Positions 27,506-38,849 of a stretch of 64,000 nt of DNA are shown here, piece by piece. Under the pieces are notes generated by a model that made no database searches, was not told the origin of the DNA, and saw only the letters and a list, made by a program, of their open reading frames with translations. The stretch comes from Numida meleagris (lineage: Eukaryota; Chordata; Aves; Galliformes; Numididae): NCBI RefSeq assembly GCF_002078875.1, contig NC_034412.1, positions 7,268,818 to 7,332,817 of the forward strand, written 5' to 3'. Position numbers and translations under genes: made by a program. Within the stretch, counting starts at the first letter, position 1. Every line of letters begins with the position of its first letter.

Positions 27506-29589
27506 AGCATAAACACTTGCAATTGCTTTTGTATCCAGTCACTCCTACAGATGAGCATTTACCATTATTTTGATATGCAAGTGATACTTGTGGATGTATT
27601 CTTCTATCTTATTTCTATAGATAAATATACGCAGCCACAAGTGAGTGTCATGCTTTCATTTGGCATTTTGAAATGTTTAGTATTAAGTGGACTGAACAGT
27701 AGCACCATTTGCTTTCTCAGGATATATGATGGGTTCGTTTTACACTTTGAGGAAAAAGGAAAAGAGAGAAGATGTGAATTCAACCTTTTCTCTTTCCTAT
27801 AATTTTGAACTGTCTCATATGACTAGAGACTATGAAGGGTCCATGATCATATGTGAAATGCCTGTCTATATCCTAACACCACCTGTGATACTATGTAGTG
27901 GTAATGATCCTTCCTTTTTATGAAACACAATTCATATGAAAAGGAACTTTAACTTCCACAAAACCACCATAGCTCTGCTCCTCAGGCAATAAAAAAGGCT
28001 TACAAAGCAATTGTTGGTTACTCCTTTTGTAGGAAGGATACGTGCAGATAGGGTGTCATCAACAAAATGTGCATTTCAGGTTCCATAGTTCAATCCTACT
28101 CATGAAGCTGCAGCCATTTAACTGCATGACTTCTGACTGCTCTCTACCTGAGAACTAGAAATGTCTATGGTACCTCAGTAGAAGCTATGCTACGTTTTCC
28201 ATTTACTCTTGTGTAGTGTAATGGAGTTCCCACTACTATGCTTAGATGCAAATCAGCTGCTGAAATGAGTGACAGTGGCACTGTTGACATCCAGTATGCA
28301 TTATAAGCACAAGTATCATGTTAGTGCATGTCTAGTGGATGGCCAGGACCACTCAAGAGGTTAAAGATGTTGTTCATCAACTGGGAACGCAACTTGAGAA
28401 ATGTAAAGCCAATGGAATTAGAAAGAAAGGGCAAAACACCATATGATTTCTCAGTTTAAGTGCCATATGGCATCTCTTTAAAATGTATAGTACTCAGGAG
28501 AAAGGAGATTAGTGGAAAATGTAAGAGCTGCTTCATAGGGCCCTGAGGACCAGCAGTTCAAAATGCTATAGTGTCCAGACAGCTGTGCGTGCATCTTGGG
28601 GAATAAATGGTGCTCAGATAGAGAAGGTGATGCACGCACTACTTCTTGTTAGCCTCACACATATCCCAGAGTGGAGTGATCAGCAGAGTGTTGTTGCATG
28701 GCTGCTACGTGTGTGTGTTGTACTGTGCAGCCATGGCTGTCGTACAGCTGTGTGCCTGCTGAGCTAGCCAAGCGCGTGCAGCCTCCAGCTGGGGGGGTCG
28801 TTGTGGCATCACTCCAGTGCCTTGCTACAGAGCAAGGGTGCTGACATCAAGTACTGCTTGCTTAAACTGACTCAGACTAAAGTTTAGCTTTTATATCTAT
28901 ATGTTATTGCTTTTATCGCTTCATGTTCGTTTGGTGGGTTTTCATTTGTAATGAGAGCAATATGTATGTTCAGATATGTAGTTATGTACTGGTTTTCATC
29001 TGAATCAGCTGAACTGATTCAAACAAACATGCAGCCACATGTGCATAACCATAAACAGTAGGTTCTGATGTTATGGAGTAATGCTAAACCAACCATTTTG
29101 AGACAGGGAGTTTAGCAGAAGATCCTCGCTCAATTTCTACACAGAGATTTAATTATTTTTCAAAAACGTGAGGAAAATCATTGACTGCTCTGGATTTTCC
29201 AAACATTTCTAAGTATTATACTACGAATTTCTTTTGCAATACCAAAAGGTATTTCTTCATTTAGAACATGCAAAAATTTAAAGCTCCATTTATTAAATAC
29301 AAGTATATATGTATACCTGAGAAAGCTAAAAAATAATCAAAAGCCAAAATACCAATGAAAAACTGAACTAGTTGTTCTTTGCTGCTTGTGGACCTGATTT
29401 TGTGTCCTTTATGGTAATTTGCCACTGGTTCCTTTGAAGGAAAAGAATTCCAAAGGAGATCTTTGAATTAGTCCCTACAGCTTTAAAACTTCAGATATGA
29501 GATAAAAACTCATGGAGCGCTGTGCAGCATTAACTGAAGGAATGAAATAGCTCCATCAACCCAAAGCCCCTAAAAGCTATTCATTTTCC

Positions 29590-29650
29590 ACTCTTTAAGC
29601 ACATGTAAGTCCCAGTAACATCAGTGAGAGCAACTTACATGCTTAAAGCA
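29590..29650. repeat. Palindromic amniote-type repeat fossil
   Basis: An imperfect inverted repeat: TTTAAGCACATGTAAGT (29594-29610) pairs with ACTTACATGCTTAAA (29633-29647), with a 22-bp loop CCCAGTAACATCAGTGAGAG plus CA. The words resemble a widespread reptile and bird palindromic repeat carrying AAGCACATGCTTAAG and a CCCATTGACTTCAATGGG core, with the core here degraded. Family name not assigned. Confidence 0.5.
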
Positions 29651-32600
29651 AAAATCAACCCAAAGGCAACAATTCGTAATGAAAAGGGAAGAAGAAAAAA
29701 AAAAAAAAAGCCCAGGAACAAAAAATTTCCAGCTTGATTTAAAAACCCATCAACTCCACTGCATATGTTTGACTCAAACAATATTTTGTTGGCTGTAAAT
29801 TGTTTGCAGTAGGGATGCTGTATTTTAGAGGAAATAATCCAGAAAAGAGTTCCACCAAACCCACGATAATTTGATTGCATAGTCCATATTTGGAGCATAT
29901 TTGCATATTCACTTGTGTTTACAAATATATAAACTGTCATCTCCCAGGCAGGGAGAAGAAAATTGACAGATGAGGTTCAGATGGGGGAGAAGGGAAGGAG
30001 TTGCCAGTAAGGCCACAGGCTTGCCAAAATCCTGTAAGTGAAGGAAAAGAAATAAAACACAGAGAATAGACAAGGAGAATGAGTGGCTAATTACTGTACA
30101 TCCCACTCAGCTAAAAATGAAACATACAGGCACGAGACATCAGAGAGGCACATATTGCATAGGCACATCCTGACAGCAATGACAAAACAGTGTAATCACA
30201 AACAGAAAACTAGGAACCATTCCCTCTTTGTTGGCAGCGTTGGGCTGAATGTATTCTAGCAGAGAGGCTTTCACTCCCTTGTCACTGCCGGTCACTTTGC
30301 TCTTCTATGCAGCGTGGGAAGATGTCAGCCCCTGTGCCAGCTTGGAAATGGCTCTGGAAAAAGCAGGACTCTGGATCCTGCAGGTTCCTTGTTCCTGACG
30401 CCTGCAGGGCCCGATTTACTTCTTATCAGAACCAGCGCTCTCCCTCTGCCCTTGACTCTGCCTTGACAGGCATGTTCTAGGGACATGTCTGGGTCAAGAC
30501 TCAATGCCAATCATCAGTTACAAATTGGAGTAGCTGAGAGATCCCTACTTTTGTAAATCGTACCAGGCACCTGACTCCTACTTACAGAAGGACACAGACT
30601 GGAGTAGTCTCTGCATGGGACTGTATTTTTACTTGCGACTATGTAATGCTTATAGTCATATGAACTGACCATATGAACCAAACAACTCATGGAGGAGTTC
30701 AAAGCAGTGTAGGTTTGATGAAGAAAGGACAGGAAGGAATAGTGTTGTGTTTCCCAACAGACTTAAAATGCACTGCAACTGCAGCTGGAATCTAATAACT
30801 AGATAGTTAAATGTGTACTAGCTGGTGAGGTTTGCAAGCCTGATTGCAAATTGCTCCAGGCTCTCCCTGGACCTCAACCTCTCTCTGCAAGCAGACCAGG
30901 TTGCGTGCCCTGAAAGTGATGTGAGAGTAACGATGAAATGACTGCAAAATGTTCTTGATATAGGGCATTTTCTAACATTGGCTTTGAGTTCTCTGTTCCG
31001 TAGCAGTTCTAGTCTGAGAAATTTGTTGCAGCGCTAAATTGCCTGTGGAGCTGTAGTGGAGATAACTTCTTCACTCTTGTGGAGAAGGGCGTGAGGTTGC
31101 TGTTAGGCTGCAGTGGGTGAATGATTTGCCATTCAGGAAAATTTACTGGAAATAAGTTATGAATAATGTTTTCTTCCATCTTCAGTTGGCTACTGTAACT
31201 ATCTACTGCTACTTAACTATGTTTTAATCACCTCCCAGGTGTGCTGCGATGCAGCATGTTCAAGTATGACTACAGAGAAAACTATTGAGTTTTCTCATGA
31301 GCTGCTGACAGTCTCAGGTCTGTTCTCTGAGTGCTCTACTACATGCAAGCTATCACAAATTCGGATGAAAATTCTTAGTCCTCATGTCCACGTTGTTCAG
31401 TTATCTGAGCACAAGATAACTGGAAAGAAAATCCCTTCAAACTCTAGGAAACTGTTGGGAGTTAATGATCTCAGACCTCATGGAAAATGACTGCACATGA
31501 GAAGACAAAAGTCTTACTATACAAAAGGCACCTTCCAGAGGATTAGCCTATCCTTATGAAAAAATTCCTATGGATCTCAATCAATAGCACTCGCCATTTC
31601 AAGTGAACAGATAATTTATTTTAATAATAAGGATAGTATAAACAAATAGAAGTGGCAGAAGTTTGCAATATATTGTATTTGGCAAAGTTTCTTTAAAATT
31701 ATAGGACAGCCACGCAACAAAGGTGTATTTAATTATGTTTATGCTCAAATATACATCTTATTTGCATCACACCCATCAATATGAACATCACCAGCAAGAG
31801 GAGGGTGTGGTCAAGGCACTGTTTTATCCTGCAGTGTTTCTTTTTCCAAAGAGAGAAGAGTTCCATTGGGGAAAATAGTTTCATGACACGATCTGTATAG
31901 CAATAAACTTAATAAAAGCAAGATTTATTAGAAAAAGTAATTAATTCAGTGGGGTGAGGATTGAGACAAAGTAAAAACAGTTAAATTGGAATAAAAGTAA
32001 TCTCACAGAGATTTATTTTACTTTAACTAATGCTCTAAATTTGCTTTCACCCTTTTATTTAATTTGACTTATATTACTCAGATGACTCTGGGTAGACACG
32101 GCTAACTTTGTATGAAGAAAATGTGAAAAAGAGTCCTGCCATTGTTTTGCAACTGACAGATCGTTGTTGTTTCAGAATCCTTTGTGTTCCAGTAGGTGTT
32201 GGCAGGAGGAAGGCTGGCTCATAGGCTGAAATGTAATATTAAGAGGAAAAAGGCAAAGCAACTTTTGAGAAAATGTTGCTGATATCAGTGAGTGTTTTTG
32301 CCATTCCAGCCACATAAAACTTTGTTGTTGTTTTTTTCAATGCCAAATGTCTGCCCCAAGTTTTATAAAAAACTTATTTACTGATAAAGTATAAATCCTG
32401 CAGTGTCTTCTCATCTCAAAACCCACATGACCAGCCAAAAATAAAAGTGAAATCCAAGCCAGGCACTCCTTTAGCCATAAATGAAAGCCACTCTCCTCCT
32501 CTGTTCCCAAAATTTTGAATAGATTATGAACCGAAGATGGATGAGATGGATAATGATCCCAAAGGATCAGCAAAGCTCTCAGTAGTTTGGAACAAGGATC

Positions 32601-34550
32601 CAAGAGTTGGTACCTCAGCTTCTGCAGAACCCTGTGCCCTAAGCAGTGCACTTTCAGTGACATGCTCAGTGTTAAGGCTTTTCAGGCCACTGACGGAAAT
32701 ATTAGGTTCTCCAACAAGTCCAGTGGAAGCTGTACGGTCTAAAAGCTAAATGAAATTTGGCAGTTCCTCTGTTTAGACTTTTGATAGAGAAAACAGGAAG
32801 GAAGAGTTAGCTTCCACAACTGAATGCTAAAGTTACGTGCAATATAATTGCAAACATATACTGAAGATTCCATTGTATATTTCTATACCTCATTTAGTAC
32901 AGGCTGACAAACCATTTATTTCCAGTCTGTGGTCACGTCATATACTTTCTGCCAGGCTGTAGCCAGATCTTCTGCACTGTTTCCAGCCCAGTAAGCTTCA
33001 GCAAACCACCCAGAGCTACTTTTCTTCCACTCATCCTGTAGAGTTCCATGTGAATTTCCACTTGTTTTCACGTCAGATGTACAGCCTTGTCCTCTAACAA
33101 TGCTGGGGACAAAGAGAAGCTCATTTCTGTTTCTTGAGCCAGGGATGTGCTGCATGGGCTCATGATGGCTTGGCTAGTGGGCAGCCACCCAGGCCAGGTT
33201 GGAATTTCCTTGTGTTCTGGTCTTTCCTACACTGGAAATGTTACGTTTTCTTCCCCTCCTCTTTGCAGTTCTTGATTTTTACGTAGTTTGTATCGAAGAC
33301 TGCATGCTCCTCTGTCAAACTTGAATAAATGTGATCGATGAATCCAAAAGTTATCAGGAGGGGAAATGGCTGGTTCTCCCACAGGGTCACAGAAAGTTTT
33401 TTTCCTTGGGAAATGAAGCTGAAAAGAAATAGAAATGTGGGGGAGATGGGAGGAAGATGAGCATTTTCCTTTTTGTATGTTTCATAATGCAGAAGTGTAC
33501 AGGCGCATAAAAGATCATAGGAGAAGGTTGGAAAATAATTCTTGAGTGCAGCATTGTGAATAAAATTTGAGAAAGTAATTAAAAGTGGCTGTTTGAGGGA
33601 CGTGTGTGAGGGCTTGTTCATCAGAGGCTTCCAAAGTAAACTGCAGCAGGTAAACTGTGAGATGAACATGCAGCTACCTCCTAATGCTCAGAATGTGCTG
33701 TAAATCTGGGCAAAAAGTTGCTAACAACTGGTATTACTCATCCCTTCTTTTATTTTTCCATCAACATTCATGGAGTAAGGAAAAAATATCAAAATCCTGT
33801 TAAAAGCTCTCTTAGAAGGTTCCTGAACTTCAAGTTGCTGGATAAGTATGGCAAGGAAATCACCCTTTATGCCCCCAACACTCTTCTCTATACTTTCATT
33901 GACCTTTGTTATTAGGGAAGGATAGAGGGCTAGGCACAGCCGGAGTGCAATGGCTCTTGTGCTTTTAGATTTCATGTAGCTGGGTCTTGTAAACACGGTG
34001 TGTGAATCTGCAACCACCCGTCCTAAAGCCCAAGAAGTTTTTAACTTTTTCTGAAGTCCATGGAAAGTTCTTGAAGTGTCTGTTTACAGTTCTGAAACTG
34101 CTAACCTTATTTACAAATACTTGAAATAAATTGTTACTCATTCTCCCTGGTAAAGCACTCCCATTTTGGGGGCTATTTCATAGTGGGAAGGGAGTGTAAT
34201 TTAGCTCAAATGAGGGTTTGTGTGGTTTGACCATTGAAGTGGTTGACCTTATCCATTCTGCTGTGTGTGTTCATGTATGGTTATGTTTATAATTTGGCTT
34301 TTTAAGAATAGGATATTTCATGTCAAACGAATTTTGTTCATCACTTTCCTTTGAGAAAAGCAATGTGAGTTAGTCAATTTGCAACAAGTGTCCTAACTGA
34401 TTTAAAAAAAAAAAAAGATGTAAAATTTTTGCATTCCTAGTAGGACTTAATTTAGTTATTCTGAAATGTAGAACAGCTACTTCATCTGTTAAACTGTATA
34501 GTCTTGGTTATCATCCACTGAAGTGCATCTTTTTCCAGAGTTGTAATGGA

Positions 34551-34584
34551 AATAAAATGAATGGCAAAAAAAAAAAAAAAAAAA
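34551..34584 (+). repeat. AATAAA followed by 19-A tract
   Basis: AATAAA (34551-34556) is followed nine bases later by 19 A (34566-34584). This is the arrangement at the end of a retroposed mRNA or of a genomic poly(A) site. The upstream 200 bases are AT-rich, with no recognisable coding remnant. Confidence 0.6.
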
Positions 34585-35689
34585 GAGTGTAAGAAGAAGA
34601 AAATTATACTAGCTCCTCTGAAATTGAACATTTAAATGGCAGTAGGATTTGGGGGCACGTATGTTGCAAAGGACTTTTCACTTGGATTATAATTTTTTTC
34701 ATGTAATTGGAACATCCTAAATGATATTATGTCAATTATTATGTGAGATTAGATTATTAGCATAAGTAAATGTACCAAAAGGATATAAAAAGACAAATTT
34801 CAAGCATTTGGCTCTGAGGGAGCAGCAACAGCAGTGTGAATTGACTCACCAGGCTCCAGTCCAACAGTTACTGATGTGCGTAAGTTCACATAAGTGAATT
34901 TTTCCTGTGTAACTATTTTAAAAACCCAAGGTTGTACAGGATCCTAGCATCTTATAGTACTGGGGCTAAATTAGTCTTACAGAAGATTTCTAGTTTTCTT
35001 AATTAGCTTAGGTCACTACCTGAGTCATGTTATTACAGGTTTTTAAGGGAATCTCAGTTACTTGGAAATAAAAAATAAAAACAGCACAGTTCCCTCTCAC
35101 TTCTCTGAGAGATAAAAGCTGTCCTGGACACTGTCACCACACACCCAACAACAACCCCACATTGGGATTGTGCATTACAGATGATGAATAAAATCAAAGG
35201 TAGAGGAACCGTATCATTGTCATTCAGTGATCAGCCAACAGTATTTCAATCTTATCCAGAGATCTTCCGTCATTTAACTTCATTCTGTGTCCCTGTCTCC
35301 ATAAAGTTTAACATTGAAAAGAATGAATCAGTTACTTGAGACATGGAGGTTCATGCATGTGAACATACCGAGGAGCATAAGATGCTTTAATTCCCCAGTG
35401 CCTTTTTGGGTCTGGACCATAATGGTGACTCTCATCAGCTTCTTTAATAATAGAGTAAAGCGTATTTCTTCACTGTCTGTTTTGTTGCCCCTAAACACAC
35501 ACTGCGGAGAGGAAAAGACAAGACAGTTCTGCATGGGACTTGCCATGGAAACACTGATCCTGGGGAGAAAGCCACTCAGGATCAGTGCCGTCCAGTCTAT
35601 GCAAGTACAGAAACATTCTGGTGTATTGTTAAGAGAAAATGATGGTGGGTGTAAGAATTACAAGCGCAAGAATCTGATTGTCAGCCACT

Positions 35690-35900
35690 GACAGGGTGAA
35701 TGTAGCCATTAACTAATTAGCAACAGAATTTGCATAGCTTGCAACTCTCAAACATTTCTATGAATAAATTGATGGTCATCCAAATACTTGCGAATTAATT
35801 AATTAAAAGAGATGATAGGATTCTCCAGATAACAAAACTAACCATTTTTAGTAATTAAAACATTTTGCCCATATGATTACTCACCTAATTCTACTGACAA
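35690..35900. promoter_or_regulatory. Candidate conserved non-coding element with octamer
   Basis: An AT-rich block about 19 kb upstream of SOX2 with CATTAACTAATTAGC immediately followed by an octamer ATTTGCAT (35728-35735), then GCGAATTAATTAATTAAAAG and TTTAGTAATTAAAAC. The homeodomain and POU words in close spacing are suggestive only. Confidence 0.3.
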
Positions 35901-38329
35901 GGTTATTTTTGTCTAGTGCAGTGGAAAACTCATGACTTGTTACTATATTCTATTTCTGCTCTTCTTTTTTTTCTGGCTTTTATTTTTTTACCGTGCTGCT
36001 CTTTCCAAGGTATAAAAAAAAAATTGATGTGTTAGCTTTTACTGATTAGGTTCTTGAGCAGGACTTATGAAAATTTAGAGCATTTAAAGTTCTCCCACTG
36101 GCTGCTACTCCTATTTTGACTGCTACTAAATTCATTTATATCCACAACATATTTGTCTTCTCCTTTGGTAATTAATTGGTTAGAAGTGCCAAAAAAGAAA
36201 AAAATATCTGTTGCCCTGACACTATTAGAATGGGAACCATGTATGAGAAGTATGAAATATCTTATTCTGTGTTTAGAGCTGATTGTATTTCTTGGTGGTT
36301 ATGGCCTTGAAGTATTTTGATTTTGTCTTAGAATACAGGGCTGATCTGGACGTATTCCAGCTTGAAGTTACAGGAATTGAAGAATTGAGCTACAGAACAT
36401 AATGAAATGATTCAGTCCCATGCAATCTGATGAGCATCACTGTGTGTAATGGGGTGTATGTATGTGGTTGTATCTGAAGCTGGTTGTATACCACTGATTA
36501 CAAAAGTACCTTTTACACACAGGGTAAGATAATTACTTTGTGTGAAAAGCAGACTATTTTAAAGCATTTATTTTAATAAATACATTTAGCACTAGTTTTC
36601 TGTATGTGGGTACATTGTTAGTGGGTAGTATTCAAGGCTAAAGCCCTTACCTTTGTGCTGATGCTGAAAACTATCAATTATAAAACACCTAACAATGTTC
36701 CACCAATGAGCGCACTCTGTTAGCTACACGTTCCTATTCCTCTCTTTAAAAGACAGATATTGCTTTGTGCAGGAGTGCCAAGATTGGGGTACCATTGTTA
36801 GGCCTGATTAAGGGGAGGAGGAACTGTTCAAATTTTAGGGTTCTTTTCTTATCAGACATCTATTGAACTGAATAGCATTTTGTTTTATATCACACTTTTT
36901 ATGGCCTAGGTATCTCAGAGCTTTTTACAAAACACTGTTTCAGTAATAAATGTTACTAGTGTAGAGAATGTGTAGGCATCTATTATGTGATCTGCAATAG
37001 CTCACATACTCTTTGGCATTTGAACAATACCTTTAGGTAGTCGGGTGATGAGAATAACTAAGACAGTTTTATTTGCGAGTGTTAAAATAAATGTTTAAGA
37101 ATCTTAGCACTGAAACCAAAATTAAGAGGAAAATATTTATCCTGTAGCTTATAATTTGGTAAAATCTATTTGGCATCCACCTGGATGTGGAGTCGTGGTA
37201 GGCAAGAAAAAGCAGAGCAGTAGTTGCTCATTGAAAGTGTGAAGATCTAGAAATAGCCCCAGCTTATGTCTTGGGCAGTCTACAAACCTCTCCCAGGTGG
37301 TTCAGGTCCACAGCAGCAATGGTCCTGACACTGGATTATCTTTGTAGAAGTGCTAGACCCCAGACTACATGAAGTACACATACAATTCCAGCTAGTCTTG
37401 ACTGTGTGTGAAATAAAAAGGGGACATGCAATGAATGCTGGAGACAGTAAGATGAGGCAAAAAAAAAAAAGGAAGACAAGAATGGTTCTGGACATCCCCA
37501 TCCAAAAATGCAGCATCAGTCTCAACCAGTATGGATTCACAACTGTCCTCTCTATGCCCTTAGCAAAATTGCTCTATTGCTAGCAGAGATTATGAAGAAA
37601 AAAAAAATCTGCAGCTCAGTCACTACAGATGACCAGCAGAGTTAAAGCTAGGGGAGACGGTAGAATTGGTAAAATCCTGGGTTGGTCACAACTGCATGGA
37701 TTGTCCTGGATGTGGTCTTTCTTACAGTTATGCCCATGACATACTTATAGCTACGCGGATGCCTTTTCTGACTGCACCCCAGATGCTTTTTCTCTTTCTT
37801 TTCTCTAGATTTCTGGCTGGCTGTGCCCTAGCTCTCCTTTCCTGTAGTCAAGGTCTCTCTCTCTTCTTTCTCAAGCTCCATCTGCTCTCATCTCCCTTTA
37901 AACTCTTCTCTGGCCCCCCTCCTTCAACCTGGACAACACTGCACCTCTTTTCAAAGCCTATTTTTTAAGAAGAAAATAAAATACATGAAATCTGAATGAC
38001 TTCAAAACCATATTCTGGTGCTTTCTCTTGCTTCTCAATCCACTATTGTTGTTCAGAGAGTGTATAGAGCACTATATCAAGTAATTGGGTATTATCTTCT
38101 GGACTGTAGTTCAGGCACTAAAAATAGCGTATTAGTGACCACTTTGTTCCATGTGCCTCCTCTTTATAAAAAGAGCTAACGGCACTTTTTCCATGTTGGA
38201 ATGTTAACTTCTAGGAGAGGTGCTGTTCTTTTAGTGGTGAAAGCAAAATACATATGAACTGGATGTGATTATTACTTCCATATAATGTTGTAAAATTCAT
38301 TGCCACTTGATTCTTTTCTGACACTAGGC

Positions 38330-38840
38330 TCATACTTGCAAGTTGAGACTGACATGGTCTCCACTGCCGTTTGACAGCATTGCTTTGTTGTTCTGCTGTT
38401 CTTTATCCCGTGCTCTAAGAGCCTGTGGGTGCACTTCTCTCATTAAGACAGCCACCAAGTGGGCAGCTGTTTCCAAATGTGGCTGATGATTTGGGAATCG
38501 GCATCTTCACAGGCGCCCGAGTCCACAGCCAGGTAGATGATCTTCGGGGGGGGCAGTGGTTTCTATCTCTAGCTGTGAAAAGGGACCAAACATCCCAAAA
38601 AATGGCTTCAAGGCGTGTTTCTTTGGAAAGTCTCTTCCAAGTGTACCCTTGTCCACTGGCTGTTGAGGGACCTCTGACTGTGCTTCTATTTCTGAAAGTC
38701 CTGCAGCTTATTGCCCCACACCAGCCGCTCAAGTCGAGCCTCCATGCACCACGGCAAGGTGATCTCCTTCTTACTGCAGCTGTTGAGAAGGATGACCAAC
38801 TGACAGTAAAATTGCTTGGTACTGATGAGCCCTTGGCTTT
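38330..38840 (-). pseudogene. Decayed gene-like segment, parent unknown
   Basis: On the minus strand, reading frames with protein-like composition replace one another. A first frame runs from about 38837 through a KKEITLPWCMEARLERLVWG-like stretch to a TAG at 38686-38688. A second frame begins about 38704 with a GLSEIEAQSEVPQQPVDKG-like stretch, crosses one internal TGA (38507-38509) and ends at a TGA (38330-38332). An alternative +1 frame after an 8-base C run (near 38530) also reads plausibly. This pattern of a frameshift plus a single stop is typical of a retrocopy or fossil exon. I do not recognise the parent protein. No poly(A) tail or flanking duplication was seen. Confidence 0.4.
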
Positions 38841-38849
38841 GTTACTGTG

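Larger units (their letters stand above)
17276..29589. other. AT-rich gene-free DNA
   Basis: Includes the candidate element at 19290-19920 and two small repeat remnants (26185 and 27459). The section 26680-27110 is locally more GC-rich, with an open frame of 128 codons whose translation has no family features. Otherwise no gene, RNA or repeat seen. Confidence 0.6.
29651..38329. other. AT-rich gene-free DNA
   Basis: Contains the AATAAA/A19 arrangement at 34551 and the candidate element at 35690-35900. The longest open frame (142 codons, minus strand, 33241-33669) has no domain features and no gene-like surroundings. No RNA gene seen. Confidence 0.6.

Noticed and set aside
28246..31767. Scattered octamers (28246, 29899, 31760)
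   Set aside because: A few exact octamers are expected by chance in 64 kb of AT-rich sequence, and these have no supporting motif cluster.
33241..33669. 142-codon minus-strand frame
   Set aside because: No recognisable family or gene-like flanks in AT-rich DNA; chance frame.
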